Below are positions 34,602-43,873 of a DNA stretch of 64,000 nucleotides, one piece after another; position 1 is the first letter of the stretch, and the number at the start of each line of letters is the position of its first letter. Position numbers and translations under genes: made by a program. Origin of the DNA: Flavihumibacter cheonanensis (GTDB lineage: Bacteria > Bacteroidota > Bacteroidia > Chitinophagales > Chitinophagaceae); contig NZ_JAKRWF010000004.1 of NCBI RefSeq assembly GCF_022352215.1, positions 310,001 through 374,000 on the forward strand. The letters run 5' to 3'. The notes beneath the pieces were generated by a model. The model saw only the letters and a list, made by a program, of their open reading frames with translations, was not told the origin of the DNA and ran no database searches.

Positions 34602-35047
34602 TACTGTAAGTTCATAAAGTTTTCCTGGTAATAAGCCTTGTCATTCGCCTGCCATTTAAATTTCAGTTTATAGGCGGCAGGAAGGATGCTTTTACCAATC
34701 TCAATTGATTGCTGTCCGCTAGCATCAGGTTGCAGGTCAAGTACAGTGTCTTTATCAGAATCAGACGGACAATAAAAAACAATTTGTCCCGATTGAACAA
34801 TGCCTTTCATCTCGGTCGGCATCTGAATTTTCAGTATTTTATCGCGATAGCTTAACTGAATCGCAGCTGTTAAATTGGCTGCATTGGTTCGTGCATCAAT
34901 AACCTCCTGATAAGCCAGTTCCTCTTTATAATAATCTTTGGAAACCAGTTCGAATTCTGTTTTTACACTCATATAAATCAGCGTGCCCATGAGCAATCCG
35001 AAAGCGATGAAAACCAGTACTAGTTTATGTCCAAAATTAAGTGCCAT
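34601..35047 (-). CDS. ccoH: FixH/CcoH family cbb3 assembly protein
   Basis: 148 residues with one N-terminal transmembrane helix (about 9-28) and a periplasmic beta-rich domain. VSKDYYKEELAYQEVIDAR after the helix is the family signature of FixH proteins (residues just after the membrane). CcoH is needed for stable assembly of the cbb3 oxidase. It follows ccoG by 4 bases and shares one base with the SafE-like gene. Confidence 0.85.
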   Translation of the reverse strand: MALNFGHKLVLVFIAFGLLMGTLIYMSVKTEFELVSKDYYKEELAYQEVIDARTNAANLTAAIQLSYRDKILKIQMPTEMKGIVQSGQIVFYCPSDSDKDTVLDLQPDASGQQSIEIGKSILPAAYKLKFKWQANDKAYYQENFMNLQ

Positions 35048-35051
35048 AGTT

Positions 35052-36470
35052 TTATTGGGTTACAGGTCCTAAAAAAGTTGTTTTTACCTGGTCGATCCGT
35101 TCATTGCCTCTGTACAATCCAAGTTGCAAAATATTTTTACGATCGTGGATAGCAGTGCGTGGTAATATGATGAAGAAGGATCCGGATCCCTGTCCTTCTT
35201 TTTTCACCACAATGGGTCCGCCTCCAATGATTTCCACTTTGCCCTGCTGGTCTTCCAGCTTGATTGTAAGTGGTACCTCCTCCATGGTTTTATTCGCTAC
35301 CTTGATATTATAGAGATTCGATACGCTGTCAGTTCCTCTTTCCTGGAATAACATTCCGGGTGTTCTCATGATGGTGGCATCCACATCTTTTCTTGTAATC
35401 AGAAGGGTAGATAAAATTACCACTAAAACCAGCAATAAAGCAGTGTATAATTTCATCCGGGTGGTATACTTTAATGGCTCGCGATTCGCGATTCCATTTT
35501 CAGATGCATAGCGGATCAGTCCCCTTGGACGACCAATCTTGTCCATGATATTATCACAGGCATCAATACAAGCAGTACAGTTTACACATTCCAGTTGTGT
35601 GCCATTGCGGATGTCAATACCAGTGGGACAAACCTTTACACATTGCAAACAATCAATACAGTCTCCGAGTGACAGTTCTTCCTTGTCTTTCAGTTTTCCC
35701 CTGGGCTCACCTCTTTTATAGTCATAAGCAACAATCATGGAGTTGCGGTCGAGCAATACGCCCTGGAGTCTTCCATACGGACAAACAACTGTACATACCT
35801 GTTCCCTGAAAAATGCATATACTCCATAAAAAACAGCGGAGAAGAGCATAAGGGAAAGCAGCCCAAGAAAGTGCTCAGACACCGGTTCGGTAATAATTTT
35901 CCAGAGTTCTTTAATACCGATGATATAGGCCAGGAAAAAATTGGCAATGATAAAAGACATCAAAAAGAATACTACATGTTTGGTTGTCTTTTTGACAATT
36001 TTTTCTGTAGTCCAGGAGGCTTTTGCGAGCAGGCGCTGTTCAGATGCATCTCCTTCTATCAGGTATTCAATTTTTCGGAATACCATCTCCATGAATATGG
36101 TCTGCGGGCAAATCCATCCGCAAAACAACCGGCCAAATGCTGCGGTAAATAGAACAATGAAAATAACAAAGCTTACCATCGTAAGGCCAAAGATGAAAAA
36201 GTCCTGCGGCCAGAAAACGACTCCAAATAAAATGAATTTAGCTTCCGGAATATTAAAGAGAATGAGGGGCCGTCCATTCACATGAATGAAGGGTATGATA
36301 AGGAAAATAGCAAAGAATAACCAACTTACATAGTTTCTCCAGCTGGTAAACCTGCCTTTGGGTTTTTGTGCAAAAATCCATTTACGTTTACCAGATTTAT
36401 CAACTGTCGCAATTCGGTCGCGAAAACTTTCCTCTTCTTCTTTTTCTATTTTCCCTTTTACCTCACTCAT
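35052..36470 (-). CDS. ccoG: Cytochrome c oxidase accessory protein CcoG (FixG)
   Basis: 472 residues with about five transmembrane helices. Two 4Fe-4S ferredoxin motifs are visible: CIDCLQCVKVCPTGID and CVNCTACIDACD. RLFCGWICPQTIFMEM and EQVCTVVCPYGRLQG add membrane-near cysteine motifs. The C-terminal 110 residues form an Ig-like periplasmic domain. CcoG acts in copper reduction/delivery during cbb3 oxidase assembly. It lies 11 bases after ccoP and 4 bases before ccoH. Length and motif order match the family fully. Confidence 0.93.
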   Translation of the reverse strand: MSEVKGKIEKEEEESFRDRIATVDKSGKRKWIFAQKPKGRFTSWRNYVSWLFFAIFLIIPFIHVNGRPLILFNIPEAKFILFGVVFWPQDFFIFGLTMVSFVIFIVLFTAAFGRLFCGWICPQTIFMEMVFRKIEYLIEGDASEQRLLAKASWTTEKIVKKTTKHVVFFLMSFIIANFFLAYIIGIKELWKIITEPVSEHFLGLLSLMLFSAVFYGVYAFFREQVCTVVCPYGRLQGVLLDRNSMIVAYDYKRGEPRGKLKDKEELSLGDCIDCLQCVKVCPTGIDIRNGTQLECVNCTACIDACDNIMDKIGRPRGLIRYASENGIANREPLKYTTRMKLYTALLLVLVVILSTLLITRKDVDATIMRTPGMLFQERGTDSVSNLYNIKVANKTMEEVPLTIKLEDQQGKVEIIGGGPIVVKKEGQGSGSFFIILPRTAIHDRKNILQLGLYRGNERIDQVKTTFLGPVTQ

Positions 36471-36481
36471 GAATAACGGAT

Positions 36482-37669
36482 TTAGTTAGTAGCGCTTGAT
36501 ACGGAAGTAGAATCCACAATACTTGCCGGCTTTACTGAATCTCCAGCTGCCGGAGCTTCTTCTTTATACAAGTCCCCCTGTTTTTCTTTCGGGTTGGGAG
36601 GATTGCTTCCGTGAATGGATTTGATAAAGCTGCTGATTTGCGCCATTTTAACCGGACTCAGGTCTTCCTGCCAGGAGCGCATGCCTTTTTCAGGTACACC
36701 ATACTTAATGGTTTTGAAAATATCATTGATAGAACCTCCATGCAACCAGTAGTCATCAGTGAGGTTCGGACCTACAGTACCTTCACCCTGTTTGCCATGA
36801 CAGGCAGCACAATTCGTGATATAAAGAGCCTGACCAGCTGCTATGCCGGCAGCATCCATCATTACTACTGAATTCTCATCAATATTATTTGCTGCTTTTT
36901 TCAGGTATTCTTCTTTCTGCTTTTCAGCTATGGCCATTTCACGGTTGAACTCTTCAATGGAAGATGGACCGGTATGGGTAACATGGAATCTCCACAGGTA
37001 AATCACAGCGAAAATGATGCAGAGATAGAACCCATATAACCACCAGGGTGGAAGCCGGTTGTCCAGTTCACGGATACCATCGTAATCATGTCCCAGGTCG
37101 ATATCAGCTTCCTGTTCAACCGGTTTGAATTTATTGAATTTTGACCACCAGCTTTCTTTTGGTTTTGCCGGAACCACCACTTCTTTGGTAATACCCGCAC
37201 TTGCCATTTCAGCTCTGATCAATAACCTCAGGTTATACAACAGATAGAGAATGGCGATAAGCTCAACTGCAATCACACCGGTTAAAAAGTAGAAGGTAAT
37301 TGAATCCATGCCACCAATTTGACTTGGACCGGTGGTTGCAGCTGCATCCTGTGCACCAGCACTGTTAGATCCAAGTAAAAATCCAAGAATCAGCGCTGAA
37401 ACGATTCCTGATTTTGCTTTACGATACCTACTGATGAATACATCTGCTGCTCCATTTACTACCCATGCAAGCAGGATAATGATCAATGCCAGCACTGCAA
37501 TGATGATCAGCAGGGTTACAGCCAATGGATTCTCCATACTGCTCACAGGCGCTGGACCGGATGCTCCTTTTGCCAGGGCCGGAAGAGAAAAGGCCAGTAA
37601 GCCGGATAGGATCAGCAAGATGCTGCCGGCTTTTTGTTTATGTTGACGTATGCTTTGAAAAAAACACAT
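36482..37669 (-). CDS. ccoP: cbb3 oxidase subunit III (CcoP), single-haem type
   Basis: 395 residues from the ATG at 37669; the longer frame from 37708 would overlap ccoQ. Three hydrophobic segments lie in the first half, with alanine/glycine-rich loops, and then the CcoP core DNRLPPWWLYGFYLCIIFAV. Only one haem c motif is present, CAACHGKQGEGTVGPNL, with the distal methionine probably in PEKGMRSW. Proteobacterial CcoP normally has two CxxCH motifs, so this is the shortened electron-transfer form. The end is a low-complexity tail rich in A, S, D and K. It passes electrons to the CcoO part of the oxidase. Confidence 0.87.
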   Translation of the reverse strand: MCFFQSIRQHKQKAGSILLILSGLLAFSLPALAKGASGPAPVSSMENPLAVTLLIIIAVLALIIILLAWVVNGAADVFISRYRKAKSGIVSALILGFLLGSNSAGAQDAAATTGPSQIGGMDSITFYFLTGVIAVELIAILYLLYNLRLLIRAEMASAGITKEVVVPAKPKESWWSKFNKFKPVEQEADIDLGHDYDGIRELDNRLPPWWLYGFYLCIIFAVIYLWRFHVTHTGPSSIEEFNREMAIAEKQKEEYLKKAANNIDENSVVMMDAAGIAAGQALYITNCAACHGKQGEGTVGPNLTDDYWLHGGSINDIFKTIKYGVPEKGMRSWQEDLSPVKMAQISSFIKSIHGSNPPNPKEKQGDLYKEEAPAAGDSVKPASIVDSTSVSSATN

Positions 37670-37691
37670 AGTGATTGATTTAGCGGTTAGT

Positions 37692-37859
37692 CTAGTTTCT
37701 GTTATCAAGCGGAATCCGGCTTATTTCGTCGATCATGTTTTTATCAGCTTTGATCGACCAGATCAAAACCAGTAAAAAGAATACACCAAATATGAGCAGG
37801 GAAGCCAGTCCGTATATACTGATCCCTGATATCGACTCTAAATAGTTTATGAATTTCAT
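37692..37859 (-). CDS. ccoQ: Small CcoQ-like subunit of cbb3 oxidase
   Basis: A 55-residue protein: MKFINYLESISGISIYGLAS, one transmembrane helix (about 17-35), then WSIKADKNMIDEISRIPL. Small size, single helix and position between ccoNO and ccoP are those of CcoQ/FixQ, which stabilises the complex. The start ATG is at 37859 and the TAG stop at 37692, 22 bases before the ccoP start. It is separated from ccoNO by a heptamer-rich spacer. Confidence 0.75.
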   Translation of the reverse strand: MKFINYLESISGISIYGLASLLIFGVFFLLVLIWSIKADKNMIDEISRIPLDNRN

Positions 37860-37860
37860 A

Positions 37861-37938
37861 TTCTTACTTTTTCACTTTTTTCAAATTTTTCACCTCTTTC
37901 ACTTTTCACCTCTTTCACTTTTCACCTTTCACCTTTCA
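37861..37938 (-). repeat. GTGAAA-type heptamer repeats between ccoNO and ccoQ
   Basis: On the minus strand the spacer after ccoNO reads as units GTGAAAG, GTGAAAG, GTGAAAA, GTGAAAGAG, GTGAAAA, GTGAAAGAG, GTGAAAAA. The ccoNO stop codon TGA lies inside the first unit. Units are mainly 7 bases with some of 9. Confidence 0.75.
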
Positions 37939-40041
37939 CTTCTTTATATCCGTTCCCATCCTTTGCAAATAAGCAATCAGCGCCACGATCTCATCATGCT
38001 TATCTACTTCAATCTTTTCCATTTTCAGATTGATGCGGATGGCATTGGCCTGCGTATTCAGTTCCTTGTTGGCAATATTCGCATAGTCCTTCTCGTAAGG
38101 AACACCCAGGGTTTGCATGGCTTTGATCATTTTCGGAGTCAGTGTGGTATCAATTTTATCTTCAAATAACCAGGGGTAGGCAGGCATAATTGAACCCGGA
38201 CTCATACTGGTGGGATCCAGCATGTGGTTGTAGTGCCAGCTATCGGGGTATTTTCCACCTTCACGTGCCAGATCGGGACCGGTTCTTTTAGATCCCCACT
38301 GGAATGGGTGATCGTATACGAACTCACCAGCTTTACTGTATTCACCATAACGGGCTACTTCATCACGGAAGGGGCGGATCATCTGGCTGTGACAGGTATA
38401 ACAACCTTCCCGCACATAGATATCACGACCGTGCAGTTCAAGTGGTGTATACGGTTTTACACTGCTGATGGTGGGCACATTTGATTTCACCAGGAAGGCA
38501 GGTACAAATTCCAGCACACCACCAATAGCAACTGCTACAAAACTCCATACCAGCATCTGGATAGGGCGTTTTTCAATCCAGCGGTGCCAGTGTTCCTTAC
38601 CATGGGTTTTGATCTCTGCAGGCAATGGTGCAGCTTCTGCAGCTTCGTTATCAACAAAGCTACCAGCCTTGATGGTTTTGTATAGGTTGTAAACCATCAC
38701 CAGTGCACCCGCGAGGTAGAGGGTACCACCAATGCTACGAGTGATATACATCGGAATGATATGCGTAACAGTTTCCAGGAACTGGAACTTCAGTTGTCCT
38801 TCTTCTGTGAATTGTTTCCACATCATGCTCTGTGCAAAACCTGCCCAGTACATCGGGATGGCATATAACACAATACCAATGGTTCCAATCCAGAAGTGCG
38901 TTCCTGCCAGTTTCTTGGAATAAAGCGGTGTGTTATACATTCTGGGGATTAGCCAGTAGAGAACTCCAAAGGTCAGGAAGCCGTTCCAGCCAAGTGCACC
39001 CACGTGTACGTGTGCCACAATCCAATCGCTGAAGTGTGCAATGGCATTCACATTTTTCAAACTCAGCATCGGTCCTTCAAAGGTGGCCATACCATAGCAG
39101 GTTACTGCCACAACAAGGAACTTCAATACAGGTTCTTCTCTCACTTTGTCCCAGGCACCACGAAGGGTAAACAAACCGTTCAGCATGCCACCCCAGGAAG
39201 GTGCGATCAGCATAACGGAGAAGACTACCCCAAGAGACTGTGCCCAGTCGGGTAAGGCGGTATATAACAGGTGGTGCGGACCTGCCCAGATATAAATAAA
39301 GATCAATGCCCAGAAGTGGATGATGGAAAGCCGGTAAGAGTATACCGGGCGATTCGCTGCCTTCGGCAGGAAGTAATACATGAGTCCGAGATAAGGCGTA
39401 GTCAGGAAGAAGGCCACCGCATTGTGACCATACCACCATTGTACCAGGGCATCCTGAACACCTGCATACCAACTGTAACTTTTAAACAGGCTGATAGGTA
39501 ATTCAAAACTGTTTACAATGTGAAGCATCGCAACGGTAACCCAGGTAGCGATATAAAACCAGATGGCTACGTAGAGATGACTTTCTCTTCTTTTAAGAAT
39601 CGTACCGAACATGTTGATACCAAATACCACCCAAATCAGGGTAATGGCGATATCAATAGGCCATTCCAGCTCCGCATATTCCTTACCGGTAGTATAACCG
39701 GCCCAGAGTGTTAATGCTGCAGCAACAATTATACCCTGCCAGCCCCAGAAATGGATCTTGCTGAGCAGATCGCTGAACATTCTGGCCTTACAGAGGCGCT
39801 GTAATGAGTAATAAACACCCATAAAAATACCGTTGCCTACAAAGGCAAAAATCACGGCATTCGTGTGTACAGGGCGCATTCTTCCAAATGTGGTTGGTGC
39901 AAAGTCAAGGTTGATGGCCGGATAATAAAGGGCAATGGCGGCCCATAATCCCGCCAGCATGCCTACAATACCCCATGTAATGGTTGCAAAGGCAAACCAT
40001 TTCACGATTTTGTTGTCGTAACTGAATTGTTCAATCTGCAT
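37936..40041 (-). CDS. ccoNO: Fused cbb3 cytochrome oxidase subunits I and II (CcoN-CcoO)
   Basis: 701 residues. Residues 1-about 475 are CcoN, the haem-copper subunit with twelve transmembrane helices; GPHHLLYTALPDWAQSLG and VHVGALGWNGFLTFGVLYW include metal-ligand histidines. After a linker, a helix (about 505-525) and a CcoO domain follow, with GRDIYVREGCYTCHSQMIRP (haem c) and SPGSIMPAYPWLF. Separate genes are the rule in Proteobacteria; the fusion is common in Bacteroidota. The enzyme reduces oxygen to water with high affinity and pumps protons. It lies 20 bases after ccoS. Confidence 0.93.
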   Translation of the reverse strand: MQIEQFSYDNKIVKWFAFATITWGIVGMLAGLWAAIALYYPAINLDFAPTTFGRMRPVHTNAVIFAFVGNGIFMGVYYSLQRLCKARMFSDLLSKIHFWGWQGIIVAAALTLWAGYTTGKEYAELEWPIDIAITLIWVVFGINMFGTILKRRESHLYVAIWFYIATWVTVAMLHIVNSFELPISLFKSYSWYAGVQDALVQWWYGHNAVAFFLTTPYLGLMYYFLPKAANRPVYSYRLSIIHFWALIFIYIWAGPHHLLYTALPDWAQSLGVVFSVMLIAPSWGGMLNGLFTLRGAWDKVREEPVLKFLVVAVTCYGMATFEGPMLSLKNVNAIAHFSDWIVAHVHVGALGWNGFLTFGVLYWLIPRMYNTPLYSKKLAGTHFWIGTIGIVLYAIPMYWAGFAQSMMWKQFTEEGQLKFQFLETVTHIIPMYITRSIGGTLYLAGALVMVYNLYKTIKAGSFVDNEAAEAAPLPAEIKTHGKEHWHRWIEKRPIQMLVWSFVAVAIGGVLEFVPAFLVKSNVPTISSVKPYTPLELHGRDIYVREGCYTCHSQMIRPFRDEVARYGEYSKAGEFVYDHPFQWGSKRTGPDLAREGGKYPDSWHYNHMLDPTSMSPGSIMPAYPWLFEDKIDTTLTPKMIKAMQTLGVPYEKDYANIANKELNTQANAIRINLKMEKIEVDKHDEIVALIAYLQRMGTDIKK

Positions 40042-40061
40042 ACAGGTTGCTGTTTATCGGT

Positions 40062-40226
40062 TTATTGTTCGGAACTTTTTTTAGAGGGTTTGTCATCAAA
40101 TAAAATGCGCATTGGGGGGGAGTATTCATCTTCGTACTGTCCATTTTTTACACTCCAGATAAAACCAAACAGAAAGAGCGCAGCTACTGCGATGCTTGCT
40201 ATCAGGAGTAATATGATTACAGCCAT
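40062..40226 (-). CDS. ccoS: cbb3-type oxidase assembly protein CcoS
   Basis: 54 residues: MAVIILLLIASIAVAALFLF as the single transmembrane helix, then GFIWSVKNGQYEDEYSPPMR and a charged tail. The pattern W(S/A)VKxGQ(Y/F)(E/D)DxxxPxxRIL is the CcoS hallmark. CcoS is required to insert copper and haem cofactors into the oxidase. It lies between ccoI (81-base gap) and ccoNO (20-base gap). Confidence 0.88.
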   Translation of the reverse strand: MAVIILLLIASIAVAALFLFGFIWSVKNGQYEDEYSPPMRILFDDKPSKKSSEQ

Positions 40227-40307
40227 TTATAAAAATTTTTGGTAAAAGTAGCAGGTGACGTTGCGGGTGGTTATGATCACCCTCAGCGTTTTTTATGATT
40301 TTGATCA

Positions 40308-42689
40308 CTATAACTTCAGTTTACGGGCATACAGGTTAGATGCACCGTAGGTTAGTAGTATAATACTGATAGAACTGGAGGGCATGAGGATGGCGGCAAT
40401 CAATGGCGACAAATCTCCCTGCACGGCAAAATAGAGCCCAATTATATTATAGATGATACTCATAACAAAGCTTGCCATCACCACCTGCCTGTTTCCTTTG
40501 GCCAGTTGTAAAAACCGGTCGAGTTTCCCCAGGGAGGCAGCATTCAGGATGCCGTCGCTGGCTGGGGTGAAGCTGTTGGAGTTTTCAGCTATCGCTATTC
40601 CCATATTACTTTCCTGCAGGGCGATGGCATCATTCAATCCGTCGCCCACCATCATTAGCTTTTTACCTTTTTCCTTTTCGATTTCTATATAGCGGAGTTT
40701 GTCCTGTGGCTGCTGATTAAAAAGCAGGATGGATTTCTTTCCGGCCATTCTTTCCAGCTCGGGTCTTTCTGCATCATTATCGCCTGAAATTACTGCGAGT
40801 TCATAATCGGGCCGGATACGCGCCAGTAAAGCGTTTACCTCTTCCCGGTAGAAATTATGAAACTGGAAATAACCTTTCACCTGGTTATCCACGGATACAT
40901 ATACCCGCGTTCCGGAGCTCAGATTTTTCATACCGGTGATGAATGACTGCGAACCCAGGGCATAGCGGGTTCCATAGATCCAGCCTTCCAGGCCCTTCCC
41001 AATTCTCTCCCTGAACTGATCAACCGGTTTGCGATGTTGCCCCAGGTGTTGTATGAGTGCTCTGCTAAGGGGGTGACGGCTCCCATTGGCCAGAGAAGCA
41101 AGTGCAATAAGGTCGCTATCGCTTAATGGATCTCCTTCATATTCCACCGCATGTCTGGTGGTGGTGGTAAGGGTGCCTGTTTTATCAAATACAATCTGGT
41201 CGATCGCCGCCATTTCTTCTATCGCCTGGGCATTGCGCAGATAGAGGCCATTGCGTGAAAATATCCGCAAAATGGTTCCATTCGTAAATGTGTTGGAGAG
41301 TAATAACGCACAGGGACAAGCGATAATTAAAATAGCTGTTACTGCCGGCCAGATTTTGGAAGAGTCCTGTGCCCACCAGTAAAGTGCAGTTACAATAGCA
41401 ATCGTAAATACGATATAAGTAAAATACCGGCTCAGCAGGTGTACAAAGGACACACCTTTTTCTTCCGGCTGTTTTTCAGCCTGGTTCCAGAGCCGGGTCA
41501 GGTAACTCTGGGCTACTTCCTTAATGGTTAGCAGTTCAATGGTCCCGGCTGTCTGTTTGCCCCCGGCATAAATAATTTCCCCTACTTCCTTCAAAACAGG
41601 AATGGATTCACCGGTTACAAAACTGTAATCGATATAGGCCCTCCCTCTGGTCAGGATACCATCAGCCGGAATCAGTTCATCCTGGTGAATGAGCAGGGTA
41701 TCGCCCGGTTTGATTTGAGGAAGTGCGGTTGGTATTTCCTTATCGTTTTTTAAAACTGTTACCGCAATGGGGAAATAAGAAGTATAATCGCGCTCAAAGG
41801 AAAGCGACTGGTAGGTTTTGTCCTGTAACACCCGGCCAATCAGCATGAAAAAAACGATACCGGCAAAGGAGTCAAAATAACCTCCACCCGTATCGGTCAA
41901 TACTTCCACCACGCTCCGGAAAAAGGTTACCCAAATGGCGAGCACAATAGGAGCATCAATATTCAGGAACCTGTGTTTCAGACTTATCCAGGCGCTGTTA
42001 TAAAAGGGCTGCGCACTGAATAGTAATACCGGCAATGCGAGGATCAGGTTGAGATAACGGAATGCGTATTGCAGGTTTTTTTCCGCGTGTTCGAGTCCGA
42101 GGTACTCCGGGAAACTCATCAGCATGATATTGGCAAAACAGAAGCCCGCCACACCCAATTGATAAATCATGGTGCGCGGTATACGCGGTTTTGCCTTATT
42201 GAGTTGTTGCAGGGAAATATAGGGTTCGTAACCAATACTGGTCAGCAGTTCGGCTACCCCTCTCAGTGAGATCTTGGTGTGGTCAAATATTACATCCACC
42301 TCTTTTCGGGTGAACTGCACCGTTACCTTGATTACACCGGTATGTATTTTGTGCAAATTTTCCAGGAGGTAGAGGCAGGAACTGCAATGGATATGCGGGA
42401 GGTAGAAATTGACATGTGTATTGGTGGAGTCCTTGAAATGAATCAGCTGCTGCTCAATGCCCGGATCTTCCAGGAAAGCAAATTTGTCTTTGCGCACTTG
42501 GATACGCTGACTTAGCCCGGGATTCTTGTTTAGATCGTAGTACTCACAGAGCTCATGCTGGTTCAGCAACTGGTACACCATTTTGCAGCCTTCACAGCAG
42601 AAACTTTTGTCTTCAAAAGGGATGATGGTTTCAGCACAGGTTTCACCACAGTGATAACAGCTGATTTGTTCCTGTAATTTGGTAGCCAA
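40308..42689 (-). CDS. ccoI: Copper-transporting P-type ATPase CcoI (FixI)
   Basis: 793 residues. The N-terminus has a cysteine cluster (CYHCGETC and FCCEGCKMVYQLL), followed by a heavy-metal domain with HIHCSSCLYLLENL. The ATPase core has the A-domain TGES, IIACPCALLLSN with the CPC metal site, the phosphorylation motif DKTGTLT, and MVGDGLNDAIAL. These are the marks of P1B copper ATPases of the FixI group, which supply copper for cbb3 oxidase. It is the first gene of the oxidase operon, divergent from the receiver-CRP regulator; the 128-base region between them should hold both promoters. Confidence 0.92.
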   Translation of the reverse strand: MATKLQEQISCYHCGETCAETIIPFEDKSFCCEGCKMVYQLLNQHELCEYYDLNKNPGLSQRIQVRKDKFAFLEDPGIEQQLIHFKDSTNTHVNFYLPHIHCSSCLYLLENLHKIHTGVIKVTVQFTRKEVDVIFDHTKISLRGVAELLTSIGYEPYISLQQLNKAKPRIPRTMIYQLGVAGFCFANIMLMSFPEYLGLEHAEKNLQYAFRYLNLILALPVLLFSAQPFYNSAWISLKHRFLNIDAPIVLAIWVTFFRSVVEVLTDTGGGYFDSFAGIVFFMLIGRVLQDKTYQSLSFERDYTSYFPIAVTVLKNDKEIPTALPQIKPGDTLLIHQDELIPADGILTRGRAYIDYSFVTGESIPVLKEVGEIIYAGGKQTAGTIELLTIKEVAQSYLTRLWNQAEKQPEEKGVSFVHLLSRYFTYIVFTIAIVTALYWWAQDSSKIWPAVTAILIIACPCALLLSNTFTNGTILRIFSRNGLYLRNAQAIEEMAAIDQIVFDKTGTLTTTTRHAVEYEGDPLSDSDLIALASLANGSRHPLSRALIQHLGQHRKPVDQFRERIGKGLEGWIYGTRYALGSQSFITGMKNLSSGTRVYVSVDNQVKGYFQFHNFYREEVNALLARIRPDYELAVISGDNDAERPELERMAGKKSILLFNQQPQDKLRYIEIEKEKGKKLMMVGDGLNDAIALQESNMGIAIAENSNSFTPASDGILNAASLGKLDRFLQLAKGNRQVVMASFVMSIIYNIIGLYFAVQGDLSPLIAAILMPSSSISIILLTYGASNLYARKLKL

Positions 42690-42817
42690 TTCTTTTCAGG
42701 TTTTGTGCGCTAAACTAATTCTGTACAGACGGCCTAGGGGTGAGTTGGCTCAGCGCTGGAACTGATTTTTCTCAATGACCGCATTTTCGTTTATTTGGGG
42801 AATCAACCAATGCAGGC

Positions 42818-43873
42818 ATGAAACATATATTAATCATTGATGATCATACCGAAATCAGGGAAAACATAGCAGAAATCCTGATGCTGGGGGGCTATAAAAC
42901 CACCACTGCCGAAAACGGGAAAAAAGGGGTGGAGCTGGCACTTCAGCTTAAACCCGACCTGGTGGTATGCGATATCATGATGCCGGAACTGGATGGTTAT
43001 GGAGTGCTGCACCTGCTGCGCAAAAACCCTGATACGGAACATATTCCCTTTATATTCCTTACTGCTAAAGTGGAGAGAAGCGATTTTCGCAAGGGAATGG
43101 AAATGGGCGCCGATGATTTTATCACCAAACCCTTTGATGATATTGAACTGTTGAATGCCATTGAAGTAAGGCTTAAAAAACAGGATATCCTGCACCAGAA
43201 ATACGCCGTTGGAGAAGAAGGGGTGAATGAACTGATGCAGGATTTGCAGGAGTCGGGTATGATTAAACTCGACCCCGCTGATTATGAAACTGTCCATTTT
43301 GCCAAACGCCAGCAGATCTATGGAGAAGGGAAGCGCCCCAAGTACCTGTATTATGTAAAATCAGGAAAAGTAAAAGCCTATCGCCTGCACGAAGACGGTA
43401 AAGAATACATCACCAATTTATACAGTGCCGGCGATTATTTTGGATACATCGCTTTGCTGGAAAATGGCTCCTATGAAGATCATGCGGAAGTGCTGGAAGA
43501 TGCAGAGCTTGCCCTGATTCCGAAGGAAGATTTTATTCAGGCGGTTTTTAATGATATGACCATTGCGGGAAAATTCATCCGGCTCATTTCACAGAATGTA
43601 AAGGAGAAGGAAGACCGGCTGCTTCACTTGGCCTATGATTCCCTGCGCAAGCGGGTAGCCAAAGCGCTGGTGGATATTCATCATAAATTTAATGGGGAGG
43701 AAGTCCCGACTCCATTGGATATTCCCAGGGAAGATATTGCCCAATATGTGGGCACCGCCACCGAATCGCTGATCCGCACCTTAAGTGATTTTAAGTCGGA
43801 GAAACTAATTGAAATAAAAGAAGGCAAGATCCGGATTACGGACCTTGCCAAATTGAGTAATCTATTGTACTAA
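42818..43873 (+). CDS. Receiver-CRP/FNR fusion transcription regulator
   Basis: 351 residues. Residues 1-120 are a CheY-like receiver with the acidic pair in IIDDH, the phosphoacceptor Asp52 in VVCDIMMPE and the lysine in TKPFDD. A CRP-type sensor domain follows (about 145-265: YYVKSGKVKAYRL, LYSAGDYFGYIALLENG) and a winged helix-turn-helix (about 275-345: IPREDIAQYVGTATESLIRTL). The fusion means that phosphorylation could directly control a CRP-like dimer. No FNR-type cysteine cluster is seen. Divergent from the cbb3 operon, so a likely regulator of it; the kinase at 32342 is a candidate partner. It ends directly against the next minus-strand gene. Confidence 0.88.
   Translation: MKHILIIDDHTEIRENIAEILMLGGYKTTTAENGKKGVELALQLKPDLVVCDIMMPELDGYGVLHLLRKNPDTEHIPFIFLTAKVERSDFRKGMEMGADDFITKPFDDIELLNAIEVRLKKQDILHQKYAVGEEGVNELMQDLQESGMIKLDPADYETVHFAKRQQIYGEGKRPKYLYYVKSGKVKAYRLHEDGKEYITNLYSAGDYFGYIALLENGSYEDHAEVLEDAELALIPKEDFIQAVFNDMTIAGKFIRLISQNVKEKEDRLLHLAYDSLRKRVAKALVDIHHKFNGEEVPTPLDIPREDIAQYVGTATESLIRTLSDFKSEKLIEIKEGKIRITDLAKLSNLLY

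Noticed and set aside
37861-37938. CRISPR-like array between ccoNO and ccoQ
   Set aside because: Units are only 7-9 bases and directly adjacent, with no spacers and no cas genes, so this is a microsatellite-type repeat.
40227-40307. FNR box (TTGATnnnnATCAA) upstream of ccoS
   Set aside because: A TTGAT half-site is seen (ttttgatcactataac), but the second half does not match, and it sits inside the operon rather than at its promoter.
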